A stretch of 64,000 nucleotides of DNA from Brevibacterium marinum. Its GTDB lineage: Bacteria; Actinomycetota; Actinomycetes; Actinomycetales; Brevibacteriaceae. How positions within the stretch are numbered: the first letter of the stretch is position 1; every line of letters starts with the position of its first letter. Location: positions 310,001-374,000 of the forward strand of contig NZ_JAATJN010000001.1 in assembly GCF_011927955.1 (NCBI RefSeq), read 5' to 3'. Below the pieces are notes generated by a model that did no database searches, had not been told where the DNA came from, and was given only the letters and a program-made list of their open reading frames with translations. The translations under genes and the position numbers were made by a program. Below are positions 16,879-26,158 of the stretch, one piece after another.

Positions 16879-16944
16879 TCATGACGCGACGAAGATGCAG
16901 AACGGATGCCCTGCAGGGTCAGCGAGCACATAGAGAGGTTCGTC
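16879..16944 (-). pseudogene. C-terminal remnant of a VOC/glyoxalase-like protein
   Basis: Directly after the stop codon of the SnoaL-like gene the minus strand reads DEPLYVLADPAGHPFCIFVAS and then stops. The pattern DPxGHPFC is the typical last beta-strand of glyoxalase/bleomycin-resistance (VOC) proteins. No matching upstream part exists; the SnoaL-like gene occupies its place. This looks like the tail of a gene whose body was lost by deletion or replacement. Confidence 0.5.
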
Positions 16945-16945
16945 C

Positions 16946-17314
16946 TCACTCCAGCGTCAACGGAGTGAGGACGGCAATCTTCCAGCCGTCTTCGGTGCGC
17001 ACGAGCTGGTACATGTTCCGTTCGTCGGGGGCACCGCCGTGATATCGCCAGGTGACATCGGCCCAGATGCTGTACCCGGTTGCGGCGACCACCTCGACGG
17101 TGGCATCGATGTCCGTCACCCCCTCGTACTGACCGAACGCACCGGCGAAGAAGCCTTCAGTCTGGCTCGCGTCGGTGACCGCGATCCGCTGCCCGGGGAA
17201 TTCGATCTGCGCCGGCACCGCGTAGTGGTCGGCGATCGCGGCGGCGTCTCGGTCGATCAGGGCCCGGGTGTAGGTGTCGAAGAATTCCGTGTGAACCTCG
17301 TTGTTCTCATCCAT
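16946..17314 (-). CDS. SnoaL-like/NTF2-fold protein
   Basis: A protein of 122 residues (130 if the GTG at 17338 is used). The pattern fits the cone-shaped NTF2 fold: helix TEFFDTYTRALIDRDAAAIADHYAVPAQI, central strands, and C-terminal WRYHGGAPDERNMYQLVRTEDGWKI cut here into parts for reading. Such domains occur in polyketide cyclases, delta-isomerases and many unassigned small proteins. No clear catalytic His/Asp pair stands out. The start at 17314 is preferred because it begins the conserved fold, but no strong ribosome site is seen for either. It is divergent from the HAD gene and abuts a VOC remnant downstream. Confidence 0.6.
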   Translation of the reverse strand: MDENNEVHTEFFDTYTRALIDRDAAAIADHYAVPAQIEFPGQRIAVTDASQTEGFFAGAFGQYEGVTDIDATVEVVAATGYSIWADVTWRYHGGAPDERNMYQLVRTEDGWKIAVLTPLTLE

Positions 17315-17453
17315 GCCGCCAAGGATAGCGCGCAGCACTGACAGTGTGACTGTCGGCGCCGTCAGGGCTACGGTGATCGCAACAGTCCTTTCGGGTGCGC
17401 ACCGACGAGAATTCGTCGTTCACGCCCGATCTATGAAGCGGAAGAGGGCAGCG

Positions 17454-18176
17454 ATGGGTGCGCGGTTGGAGGGCGTCGAGGCATTGGTCTTCGACATGTT
17501 CGGAACGGTCGTCGACTGGCGTGAGAGCATGGCCGCCGAGGTTGCGACCCTCCTGGCCGAATACCTGCCGACCGTGGACCCGCGAGAGTTCGCGGACTTG
17601 TGGCGCGCGGAGTACCAGCCGTCGATGGAGCGTGTGCGCAACGGCAGCAGAGCGTTCACACGCCTCGATGTCCTCCATCGGGAGAATCTCGAGACCGTAC
17701 TCGACCGGCTCGGTGTCGATCCAGCGACGATTCCGCCGCCTGTTCTCGACGAGGCCAATCTCTCCTGGCATCGACTGAACCCGTGGCCCGACTCCGTGCC
17801 CGGTCTCACACGCTTGAAAGACCGTTTCATCATCGCTCCGCTGTCGAATGCCAATGTTCGCCTGGCGCTCGACGTCGCCAAACGCGCGCAACTGCCGTGG
17901 GATGCCATCCTCGGCGCCGAGGTTGCCGGTGCCTATAAGCCCGAACCGGCCGCCTACCTGCGCACCGTGGAGATCCTCGGACTTGCACCCGATCGGGTGG
18001 CCATGGTCGCCGCGCACAACAGTGACCTCGCCGCCGCGAGCGACGTCGGACTCCGCACCGTCTTCGTGCGCAGAGCCACCGAACACGGACCGAATCAGAC
18101 AAGCGATCTCGTCCCGGATGGTCCGTGGGATGTGGTGGCTGAGGACTTCGAGGATCTCGCCGACCAGATCGTCTGA
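17454..18176 (+). CDS. HAD-superfamily hydrolase, haloacid dehalogenase type II-like
   Basis: A 240-residue HAD enzyme. Motif I is FDMFGTVVDW with nucleophile Asp (about residue 15) in the form typical of L-2-haloacid dehalogenases. Motif II is the Ser in PLSNAN, motif III the Lys in AYKPEP, and motif IV lies in AAHNSDLAAA. These enzymes displace halide from 2-haloacids or hydrolyse phosphate esters. The phosphatase hallmark DxD is absent (DMF), which favours dehalogenase-type chemistry. ATG 17454 is chosen because GGAAGAGG lies just before it; an in-frame ATG at 17433 is possible. No operon partners are evident. Confidence 0.8.
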   Translation: MGARLEGVEALVFDMFGTVVDWRESMAAEVATLLAEYLPTVDPREFADLWRAEYQPSMERVRNGSRAFTRLDVLHRENLETVLDRLGVDPATIPPPVLDEANLSWHRLNPWPDSVPGLTRLKDRFIIAPLSNANVRLALDVAKRAQLPWDAILGAEVAGAYKPEPAAYLRTVEILGLAPDRVAMVAAHNSDLAAASDVGLRTVFVRRATEHGPNQTSDLVPDGPWDVVAEDFEDLADQIV

Positions 18177-18262
18177 GCGCGGCCACCGCAGCCGTCCTTC
18201 ACTCCCACCTGATCAGTCGAGGCTCATCGGTATTTCCGAACTCATCGGAGTGAGGACAGTGA

Positions 18263-19357
18263 TCAGGATCTGCGCGGACGAGGCGGCACGAGGCCGTCTG
18301 CTTCGTACCGGTCGAAGAGTTCGAGGAACGCCCGCTCGGTGCTGATGTAGGTTGTGAACCCCGCCAGCCGACTCTTCGTCATATCAGCCACAACCTCGAC
18401 CTCAATTCCCAGATCGCTGTCGGTGTGCCAGAACGAGGCCACACGATCGAGCCGGTCCTCCTTGAGCCCGTACTTGGCAGCGATGTCGACCCACTCCTGC
18501 TCTCTGCCAGCCATCTGTTCGACAAGCGGCTTGGGTTCCTCGGTGGGACCTTCCCAATCGACACCGAGTGCATCAGCAAGGCGAGGCCACAGCTAGCGCC
18601 AGCGGAAGATCTCACCGTTGGTCACGTTCCACGCTTCGTTGCCGATGCCGGGGGTCGTCGACGCCCAGATCATCTGATCAGCCACGATCCGCGAATCGGA
18701 GATATCGGTGAGGCAGTTCCACACCAGTTCCGTGCCGGGGAAGATAAGCGGGGTGCCCGACTCTCTGGCGATCGCTGCGTGCACCGCGAAGGTCAACGCG
18801 AAGTTCATCGCATTCCCGACCGTATGCCCTGTCACCGTGTGGGCCCGGTGGACGCTCCATGTGAAGTGATCGCGCTCGGCTGCGGCGAAGACCTCATCCT
18901 CTTGGGCGTAGTAGAAGTTCGGTGTTTCCAATCGCTGGGATTCCTCCCGGAAGGGGGTCTCACGCATCTCTCCGGTACCGAACGCCTCGAACGGACCCAT
19001 GTAGTGCTTCAGCCCGGTCATCAGAGCAGCGTGCCTGACCGAACCGGCTGGGGCGAGTGCGTCGAAAAGATTGCTCATCATGGCCGCGTTGACGCGGATA
19101 TTCTCAGCTTCGGTCTCCTGCCGTGACCACGCGGTGAGGAAGACATGAGTCGGTCGGAGGTCCTTCAGAGCCTGGGCCACACTCTCAGGCTCCTGCAGGT
19201 CTGCCAGAACCGGATGCACCCTCGGTGGCAGTTCGTGTGCCGAACGCGACAGTCCATAGACATCCCAGTCGTCGCAGATGGCAAGCTTGCGCGCGATCTC
19301 TGAGCCGACGATGCCGTTGACGCCGACGACGAGCGCGGTTGAGCGGTAGTCCTCCAT
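18263..19357 (-). pseudogene. PRISE-like NAD(P) reductase interrupted by one amber codon
   Basis: The frame reads as one continuous protein of about 364 residues: Rossmann motif VGVNGIVGSEI (residues about 11-21) and a central YYAQEDEVF segment matching SDR enzymes of the PRISE/progesterone 5-beta-reductase type. At 18593-18595 a TAG stop follows NGEIFRWR, and the same frame continues LWPRLADAL onward to a normal end at 18263. In relatives this junction usually reads FRWRWLWPR or similar, so TAG probably replaced TGG. The gene has a strong AGGAGGA ribosome site and is divergent from an MmyB-type regulator. A product truncated at 254 residues lacks the last 110. A sequencing error is the main alternative. 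Confidence 0.8.
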
Positions 19358-19575
19358 GTGTCCTCCTGAATTCAGAACGGGGAATCGGGTGAGCCGCCGT
19401 CATTCGGCGGCCGGGCAGCCCCGCGCGTACCGTCGTCGCACGGTCGCGAGCGGCGCCTATGCCCAGTCTCATCGACAGGCAGGCGACCAGCCAGCCCCTC
19501 AATGAGCGTGCGACCGGCATTCGTACCACTGACAGGGATACGTTCGAAGCGGTACACGCGCGTAGGCTGGGCCCT

Positions 19576-20499
19576 ATGAGCAGACCAACCCACACGGGCG
19601 GTTCGGGCAGCCTCGGCGAGTTCCTGAAGTCTCGTCGTGATGCGCTGAGCCCGCCAGAAGCCGGCATCGAAGGCTGGGGGCGGCGCCGACGGGTGCCCGG
19701 TCTGCGGCGCGAAGAAGTCGCCCAGCTGGCCGGAGTCTCTGTCGCCTACTTTGTCCGCCTCGAACAGGGTCAGGCCCGCAATGCCTCCGACGAGGTTCTC
19801 CTCGCGATCGCCCGGGCACTGTGCTTGTCGCAGACCGAGACCGAACATCTGCTCGATCTGGCCAGGCCGTCCCGCACCAAGGCGACGCCGCGTACTCGGC
19901 CCGAGCGTGCCCATCCGCTGTCGCTGGCGATGTTGGAAACCCTCGAGAGCCATCCGGCCGTGCTGCTGGGCCGACGCAACGATGCACTGGCATGGACGCC
20001 GGCCGGCCACGCACTCCTGGCCCCGCACCTGCCCTTCGACACCAGCGATCCTCGCACGCGCCCCTCCCTGCCGCGGCTGCTGTTCCTCGATCCCCAGGTT
20101 AGAGGCGCTCACCTTGACTGGGAAGCAGAAGCGCGCACCTACGTCGCCTACCTTCGCCTCATCAGCGGCAAGTATCCTGAGGACTCGCGTTTGGCCGAGC
20201 TCGTCGGAGAGCTCTGCATGAAGGACGCCGACTTCGCAGCCCTGTGGGCTTCGGGGAGAGTCAAAGAGTGCACTGGGGGAACCAAACGCTTCCAGCACCC
20301 GCTCGTCGGAGAATTGATCGTCGACTTCCAGGTCTGGCTTCAGGCAGACACGCCCGATCACCGGCTCGAGGTCTACTTTCCCGCCGACGAACCGTCCGCC
20401 GATGCCCTCACTCTGCTGAACACACTCGCCCACGAAGACCATTCGTACACAGGCGTGCGACGCGATATCGCCAGTCCCAGCGGGCGCATCGAGCGCTGA
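19576..20499 (+). CDS. XRE-family regulator with MmyB-like ligand-binding domain
   Basis: A 307-residue regulator. Residues about 8-90 hold the XRE helix-turn-helix with the signature RRRRVPGLRREEVAQLAGVS and the following YFVRLEQG recognition region. Residues about 110-275 form the MmyB-like domain thought to bind a fatty-acid-like ligand. This architecture is very common in actinobacteria next to an SDR gene that it represses. Here it is divergent from the PRISE-like reductase at 18263-19357, its probable target. ATG 19576 is chosen as the first start that gives the full family length; the ribosome site is weak. Confidence 0.85.
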   Translation: MSRPTHTGGSGSLGEFLKSRRDALSPPEAGIEGWGRRRRVPGLRREEVAQLAGVSVAYFVRLEQGQARNASDEVLLAIARALCLSQTETEHLLDLARPSRTKATPRTRPERAHPLSLAMLETLESHPAVLLGRRNDALAWTPAGHALLAPHLPFDTSDPRTRPSLPRLLFLDPQVRGAHLDWEAEARTYVAYLRLISGKYPEDSRLAELVGELCMKDADFAALWASGRVKECTGGTKRFQHPLVGELIVDFQVWLQADTPDHRLEVYFPADEPSADALTLLNTLAHEDHSYTGVRRDIASPSGRIER

Positions 20500-20619
20500 T
20501 GCCCGCCGCCCCTGGCGCGATTTCAGCGGTGCATGGGCCTTGCGGGAGATGAGTCTCGATGGCTGTGCACGGCAGGGCGGCATCGATGCGCCTCGAACAT
20601 GGGATGTCTACACTGAGGC

Positions 20620-20790
20620 ATGGACGAATTCAGCATCGGTGACACCGTCACCATCACCGGCAGCGTCATGACAGGCAGTGTCGGCACCGTTGTCTACCTC
20701 GACGAGACGCGGGGAAAGTACCTTGTGCACGTCGGCGGGACCGCACAGAACTACTACGACCCGGACGAGATCGAGCTGTTCTCCAGCTGA
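20620..20790 (+). CDS. Small KOW/SH3-like protein, 56 residues
   Basis: A short frame of 56 residues: a beta-rich sequence with alternating polar and hydrophobic positions (FSIGDTVTITG, GSVGTVVYLDE, GKYLVHVGG) and an acidic end. The spacing resembles a KOW or SH3-like barrel. GAGG lies just before the ATG and codon use matches the neighbours. It sits between the MmyB-type regulator and the convergent esterase. No function can be stated. The third-position GC preference and clean start and stop make it likely to be real. Confidence 0.6.
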   Translation: MDEFSIGDTVTITGSVMTGSVGTVVYLDETRGKYLVHVGGTAQNYYDPDEIELFSS

Positions 20791-20846
20791 GGGACCCTTC
20801 GCGTGCTGATGTCGCTGAGACGGCGGTCAGAGATCGATCTCGAGCA

Positions 20847-21818
20847 TCAGTCGCCGAGGATGCGCGCCAGCCAAGCGGTCCGAGAGGCTCTCATTGCCTG
20901 GGCAAGCGCAGTGTCCGGTGCCATCATGTCGAAGCCGTGGAAGCCGCCGGGCCACGCATGCAGCTCGGCGACTCCGCCGTCCGCCCAGATCTGTGAGGCA
21001 TAGGCGACGTCCTCATCGCGGAATACCTCTGCCGTACCGACGTCGATGTATGCCGACGGCAGTCCGCTCAGGTCTGTCGCCCGCGACGGTGCAGCGTAGA
21101 TCGACACGTCCTCAGTTCCGCGACGATCACCGAGCAGAGCATCCCAGCCGGTGAAGTTGCTGGTGCGATCCCACACTCCTTCGCCATCGATCTGATGCGA
21201 TGAGATCGTCTCGTTGCGATCATCGATCATCGGATAGATGAGGCATTGAGCAAAGAGAGCCGGGCCACCGCGGTCGCGGGCGAGCAGAGCGACACCCGCG
21301 GCCAGTCCGCCTCCGGCGCTCCCACCGGCGATGAGCAGTCTCTCGGCATCGATACCGAGTTCATCGGCGTGGTCAGTCGTCCAGACGAGACCGGCGTAGC
21401 AGTCTTCCACGGGGTACGGGTCCGGGAATTCGGGTGCAAGACGATACTCGACGGAGACGCATACAGCATCGAATCGTTCCACCCAGTCGAGCATCACGTC
21501 GATTCCGGTGAAACGATCACCGATGATCATGCCGCCTCCATGTGTATGGAAGATTCCGGGGCCGACGTTCTCATGGTCTTCTCGGGCGAAGACCGACGCC
21601 ACCAGGTCGGCGCCCTGATACCCCGGGATGATGATCTCACGGTGGGTGACCTTGCGTCCGCTGAGCACGTCGTCGATCGATATCGTCACACCCGCCTCGC
21701 GCATCAGCGGAATCATCTCGGCAGTCACCGTCGATGGCACCGGCTCACCCGCCGCGTCGAGCACAGCCGCCAACTCCGGATCGAATGGCGGTCTGTTCCG
21801 AGTAACCTCTGTTGCCAT
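20847..21818 (-). CDS. Alpha/beta-hydrolase esterase, HSL-like family
   Basis: A 323-residue esterase of the hormone-sensitive-lipase family. HTHGGGMIIGD (residues about 91-101) forms the oxyanion hole, GGSAGGG (about 164-170) holds the nucleophile Ser in place of the usual GDSAGG, the acid is in GTAEVFRDED, and the catalytic His is in GGFHGFD. These enzymes hydrolyse short acyl esters or lactones. It is divergent from the SNF2 helicase gene and convergent with the small KOW-like gene. Start ATG 21818 gives the expected family length. The natural substrate is unknown. Confidence 0.88.
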   Translation of the reverse strand: MATEVTRNRPPFDPELAAVLDAAGEPVPSTVTAEMIPLMREAGVTISIDDVLSGRKVTHREIIIPGYQGADLVASVFAREDHENVGPGIFHTHGGGMIIGDRFTGIDVMLDWVERFDAVCVSVEYRLAPEFPDPYPVEDCYAGLVWTTDHADELGIDAERLLIAGGSAGGGLAAGVALLARDRGGPALFAQCLIYPMIDDRNETISSHQIDGEGVWDRTSNFTGWDALLGDRRGTEDVSIYAAPSRATDLSGLPSAYIDVGTAEVFRDEDVAYASQIWADGGVAELHAWPGGFHGFDMMAPDTALAQAMRASRTAWLARILGD

Positions 21819-21978
21819 AGTGGCCCTCTCTGATCCAGGTCGGTTCGCGGCGATGTCTGTACTCTGACTCTACGGGAACGGATCCGCACCGGCCCCCGTT
21901 GGGCAGCATGCTGCAGTCCTCCGGCCAGCCGAAACCGGCGTGTGCAATCGTGTCAGCCATCAGTGAGAAGATGGCATC

Positions 21979-24900
21979 GTGTCAGAGAACCGACCAGCCA
22001 TCCCCACCGACTGGCGCGAGGCCTTCGCCCCACTCGCCGAGGCGGTTCCGCAGGCCCATACGCCCGTGGCCCTGGGATTCGAGCTCGTCGAGGTCGTGGC
22101 CCGCACCTGGTTCGAACCGAAGCACTCGAACCTCCTGACCAAGAACGAGGTCACCCCGGGAGCCGACCCCAGTCTGGCCATCCGCCCACTCATCCTCAGC
22201 GACTCCGGCAACTGGGTGAAGAAGTCGCTGACCTGGCGCAACATCGATCGCATGGCCCGGCAGTTCGGCGTCGACCCTCGCCATCAGGAGTGGTTCTCCC
22301 AGCTGGCCGGCCTGCGGACCCGGGACAAGACGGACTTCACACCCGACGGTGCGCCGTACAACCTCGGCGATTTTCACACTCCGTTGCTGTGGCAGATGTT
22401 CGCCCGAGGGGCGGAGCTGGGCATCGAGTTCGTCGGCGTCAATCAGGGTATGGGCATCCACATCGGCCGGCAGTCCAAAGCGGTCATCGACGTCAACCGC
22501 GTGCAGGGGCAGCTGCGGGTCCTACCGCGCGCCACCATCGACGAACGCGACTTCTCCCCCGGGCTCATCAAACCGATCTGGACGCACGGATTCTTCGGCG
22601 TCGACGTCCGTTCGAGCTTCACCGTGACCCTGGCCCCGGCCGCCGAGTCGACGACGGAATCGGCACTGTCGGTGTTCAATGCTCCCGGACCGATCACCAT
22701 CCCCAACGACGAGGCCGAGGAGTTCTTCGAGGAGTACTACCCGCAGCTGCGCACCACCGCCGAGGTGGTCAGCAGTGACGACTCCGTGGCCTTTCCCCGC
22801 TACCGCGACCCCAGGCTCGTCCTGTTCCTCACCTACGGGGCCGCCGATCACCTCACCATCCGCTGGTACTGGGAGTACTCGGGCCCACGACGAACACTGC
22901 CCCTCCGACTCGCGACGAACTCGACGACCAACGCCAACCCCGACAACCGGGACTTCACCCATGAGTCGGGCGTCATGGAGCAGGTGACACGCATCCTCAC
23001 CTCGGCGCATGAGGACGGCTCAGCACTGAGCGCCCCGATCGACACCGACCTGCACGACGCGGACACCGCCGACTTCGTCGTCAACGTTCTGCCCGAGCTC
23101 GAGGAGATCGAGCATGTCAAGGTCATCACCCGCGGGAAGAAGCAGCCGTACCGGGAGCTCGGCGGCGAACCGAACGTGAAGATCACCTCGGTCGAGTCGG
23201 ACAAGAACGACTGGTTCGATCTGGGCTTCCAGATCACCGTCGACGGCCACCCGGTGCCCTTCGTCAAGCTCTTCAAGGCTCTGGCCCGCGGCACCAAGAA
23301 GATCAAACTCTCCGACGACTCATTTCTGTCGCTGAACAAACCGGTCTTCGACAGGATCAAGGCCCTGCTCTCCGAGGCCGATCTCATCCCCGAATGGGAG
23401 CCCGAGTCCCCGAAGATCAGCCGCCTCCATGTGGGTCTGTGGTCCGAGTTCGAGGACCTCGCCGACGAATCCGAACCAGCCCGGTCCTGGCGGGAGTCCG
23501 CTCAGGCCCTCGCCGATCTCGAGCACCTCCCGGCCACCGAAGTGCCGCCGCTGGGCGTGACCATGCGGCCCTATCAGGTGCAGGGATTTCGGTGGCTGGC
23601 GCTGCTCTACCGATCCCGCCTGGGCGCGATCCTCGCCGACGACATGGGTCTCGGAAAGACCCTGCAGACCCTGGCGCTCATCGCCCATGCCAAGACCGAG
23701 CACGCATGGTCAACGGGCACCCGGCCGCAGGACTCGGACGCGCGCCGGCCGTTGCCGCCGTTCCTCGTCGTCGCTCCCACCTCGGTGGTCGACACCTGGG
23801 TGAAGGAGGCTGCGAAGTTCACCCCTGACCTCGACGTTCGCGTCGTCGCGGAATCGACGCAGAAGAGGAAGACCGCCCTCGCCGAGGTGGTCGACGGTGC
23901 CGATGTCATCGTCATGTCCTACGCCATGCTCAGGTTGGAGGAGGACCCGATCTCCAGGCTGGACTGGGCCGGGTTCGTCCTCGACGAGGCACAGTTCGTG
24001 AAGAACAGCTCCTCCCAGGTCCACCTGGCGGCGAAGTCGGTCACCGCCGGCTTCCGTCTGGCCCTGACGGGCACACCGCTGGAGAACTCACTGCGCGACG
24101 TGTGGTCGATCCTGTCCATCACCTCACCCGGGCTCTTCCCCAGCGCACATCGCTTCGACGAGGAATACGTGCGACCGATCGAGAGCGGCGAGAATCCCGG
24201 GAGGATGGTGCGCCTGCAGAAGCGGATCAGGCCATTCATGATGCGGCGGACGAAGGATCTCGTCGCCGCGGACCTGCCGGAGAAGCAGGAGCAGGTCATC
24301 ACCGTCGAGCTGAATTCGGCCCACCGGAAGCTCTACGATCGTGTGCTGCAGAAGGAGCGGAAGAAGATCCTCGGCTTCATCGACAGCGACTACGACAGAC
24401 AGCGGTTCATCGTCTTCCGCTCACTCACACTGTTGCGGATGCTGGCCCTCGACCCCAGCATCGTCGATGCCGAACACTCCGAGGTGCCGTCGAGCAAGCT
24501 CGCCGCACTCATGGAGCGACTCGACGATGTGCTCGCCGAAGGACACCGGTCGATCGTCTTCAGCCAGTTCACCTCATTCCTGACCAAGATCGCCGACGAC
24601 CTGGATCGCCGAGGTGTGCCCTACGTGGTCCTCGACGGCTCCACTCGCAATCGCGGGGCCGTCGTCGAGGAGTTCAGATCTGGGGCGGCCCCCGTGTTCC
24701 TCATCAGCCTCAAGGCCGGCGGGTTCGGCCTCACCCTCACCGAGGCGGACTACGTCTTCCTCATGGACCCGTGGTGGAACCCCGCATCGGAGAATCAGGC
24801 CATCGACCGCGCGCACCGGATCGGGCAGACGAAGAACGTGATGGTCTATCGATATGTCACAGAAGGCACGATCGAGGAGAAGGTGCTGGCCCTGCAGAGG

Positions 24901-25026
24901 AAGAAGGCCGAGCTCTTCGACTCACTGATGAGCAACGGCGGAACGTTCGAAGGACGCGGACCCAGCGGTCAGGCCTTCAGCCAGACGGTCACGGCCGACG
25001 ACATCCGGGGGCTGCTGGAGGGGTAG
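21979..25026 (+). CDS. SNF2-family DNA-dependent ATPase/helicase
   Basis: A 1015-residue bacterial SNF2/RapA-like protein. The first half (to about residue 520) is a long N-terminal region with no motif I recognise. The ATPase core follows: MRPYQVQGFRWL near 530, Walker A DDMGLGKT at about 553-560, Walker B DEAQ near 668, and LTGTPLENS. The second lobe has SIVFSQFTSF near 857 and DPWWNPASENQAIDRAHRIGQ near 930. These proteins move along or remodel DNA-protein or polymerase complexes in the cytoplasm. The start is GTG 21979 with only a weak purine-rich site. It is divergent from the esterase and followed closely by a membrane protein gene. Confidence 0.9.
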   Translation: MSENRPAIPTDWREAFAPLAEAVPQAHTPVALGFELVEVVARTWFEPKHSNLLTKNEVTPGADPSLAIRPLILSDSGNWVKKSLTWRNIDRMARQFGVDPRHQEWFSQLAGLRTRDKTDFTPDGAPYNLGDFHTPLLWQMFARGAELGIEFVGVNQGMGIHIGRQSKAVIDVNRVQGQLRVLPRATIDERDFSPGLIKPIWTHGFFGVDVRSSFTVTLAPAAESTTESALSVFNAPGPITIPNDEAEEFFEEYYPQLRTTAEVVSSDDSVAFPRYRDPRLVLFLTYGAADHLTIRWYWEYSGPRRTLPLRLATNSTTNANPDNRDFTHESGVMEQVTRILTSAHEDGSALSAPIDTDLHDADTADFVVNVLPELEEIEHVKVITRGKKQPYRELGGEPNVKITSVESDKNDWFDLGFQITVDGHPVPFVKLFKALARGTKKIKLSDDSFLSLNKPVFDRIKALLSEADLIPEWEPESPKISRLHVGLWSEFEDLADESEPARSWRESAQALADLEHLPATEVPPLGVTMRPYQVQGFRWLALLYRSRLGAILADDMGLGKTLQTLALIAHAKTEHAWSTGTRPQDSDARRPLPPFLVVAPTSVVDTWVKEAAKFTPDLDVRVVAESTQKRKTALAEVVDGADVIVMSYAMLRLEEDPISRLDWAGFVLDEAQFVKNSSSQVHLAAKSVTAGFRLALTGTPLENSLRDVWSILSITSPGLFPSAHRFDEEYVRPIESGENPGRMVRLQKRIRPFMMRRTKDLVAADLPEKQEQVITVELNSAHRKLYDRVLQKERKKILGFIDSDYDRQRFIVFRSLTLLRMLALDPSIVDAEHSEVPSSKLAALMERLDDVLAEGHRSIVFSQFTSFLTKIADDLDRRGVPYVVLDGSTRNRGAVVEEFRSGAAPVFLISLKAGGFGLTLTEADYVFLMDPWWNPASENQAIDRAHRIGQTKNVMVYRYVTEGTIEEKVLALQRKKAELFDSLMSNGGTFEGRGPSGQAFSQTVTADDIRGLLEG

Positions 25027-25119
25027 CCTCGCCGAGGTTTGCGTATGAACAGACCGGAATCGAGAGACGTCGTCCGAGAACGGCGGAGGTCGCCACGACC
25101 GACTATTCTGATAGTGAAC

Positions 25120-25797
25120 ATGGATGATGACACACAAGCAGCGGACCGGGAACAGCGCTGGCAGGCACGCCTGGCTGTGCCGGTTCTCGTTGCCGCTCTG
25201 GTGTCGATTCCAGCAGTCTTCCTCACGTTCCTCTCCGGGCCGTGGAGCGATGCCGGCCGGGTCATCAATCTCCTCTCCGGGCTGGTGCTCGTGGGAGAGA
25301 CGCTCATCCTGCTGGCCGTCACGCCCGACAGGCTCGCCTGGTTCAAACGTCATCTGTGGCTGGTGGCGCTCACCGTGCTCGTCGTCCTCGGAGTCGTTCT
25401 CGCTCTGGGACCGGTCCAGCTGTTCCGACTCATTCGCCTCATCGGAGCCCTGCGGATTCTGCGAACGGGCCGGATCATCAAGGCCGGTAGCCTGCTGGCC
25501 GGACGGAGCACAAGCGCATGGAACAAGGTCGCCGCCGTGGGCATCTCGGTCCTGGTGGCGATCTTCGTCGCCGCCACCCTGGCGGATCCGAGTTCGACTG
25601 TGCGCGGACTGCTTCACGATGTCGTGCCGTTCCAGATCGGGCCGATCGCCATCGTCGCCTCCGGACTTGTTCTGGCCGGAGCGACATTCTTCGTCCTCTT
25701 CGACCGCACCAGCAAGGATGAGGCATCGGGCGACGATGATGAGGCCGAGCCCGGGGCCACGGCTGGGAACGACGATGCCGGTGACGATGCCCGTTAG
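25120..25797 (+). CDS. Voltage-sensor-like six-helix membrane protein without a channel filter
   Basis: A 225-residue membrane protein with helices at about 18-39, 48-67, 79-97, 101-122, 134-154 and 172-194. The fourth helix carries Arg at 103, 106, 112, 115 and 118, mostly every third residue, as in the S4 segment of voltage-gated channels. Between helices 5 and 6, where channels hold the selectivity filter, there is only a short loop with no TVGYG or Na/Ca-type filter. The C-terminus is strongly acidic (Asp/Glu-rich from about 200). It may be a voltage sensor, a proton-conducting protein or a degenerate channel. GTG 25114 is an alternative start. It follows the SNF2 gene by 93 bp. Confidence 0.65.
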   Translation: MDDDTQAADREQRWQARLAVPVLVAALVSIPAVFLTFLSGPWSDAGRVINLLSGLVLVGETLILLAVTPDRLAWFKRHLWLVALTVLVVLGVVLALGPVQLFRLIRLIGALRILRTGRIIKAGSLLAGRSTSAWNKVAAVGISVLVAIFVAATLADPSSTVRGLLHDVVPFQIGPIAIVASGLVLAGATFFVLFDRTSKDEASGDDDEAEPGATAGNDDAGDDAR

Positions 25798-26158
25798 CGC
25801 GATCGTTGCCCGGCTGAAGGGGCACCGCCCCGACCTGCAGCTCACTCGCGGTCGAGGCGAAGAGCCGATCAGTGGTACATCTTGCGATAGTGGATCGTGG
25901 AGTTGTGCTTCATATGCGCACAGGTCGGCGCATCGTGTGACGACACGGACTTGGTGAAGACCGGCTCTGCCTGGGCCGGCAGGAGGTCGTGTGTGGTCAT
26001 ATGGCTACACCGATGACAAGACCGGAACGCGCCGGCTCAGCCCGGAGACCCCGACCATTGCCGACCGCAGGGCTCCTCAGGACGATCAAGAGTCACCAGG
26101 GTCGGATTGCCTGCCATTTCGCGGATCAGCTCTTGTCGTACGTGGAGACGACTGAAAA
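25798..26158. other. 361-bp intergenic stretch
   Basis: No full gene. A 5-bp stem GGGGC-ACC-GCCCC at 25819-25831 could end the upstream membrane protein gene. A 43-codon minus-strand frame (25869-26000) is listed separately as doubtful. The rest shows no repeat, RNA fold or promoter that I can support. Confidence 0.5.
25869..26000 (-). CDS. Possible 43-residue small protein, His/Cys-containing
   Basis: A 44-codon frame with ATG at 26000 inside an otherwise empty 361-bp gap. The C-terminal half is basic and His-rich (CAHMKHNSTIHYRKMYH), the N-terminal half acidic and polar. Codon use is compatible with coding, but there is no clear ribosome site and I recognise no family. It may be chance. 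Confidence 0.25.
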   Translation of the reverse strand: MTTHDLLPAQAEPVFTKSVSSHDAPTCAHMKHNSTIHYRKMYH

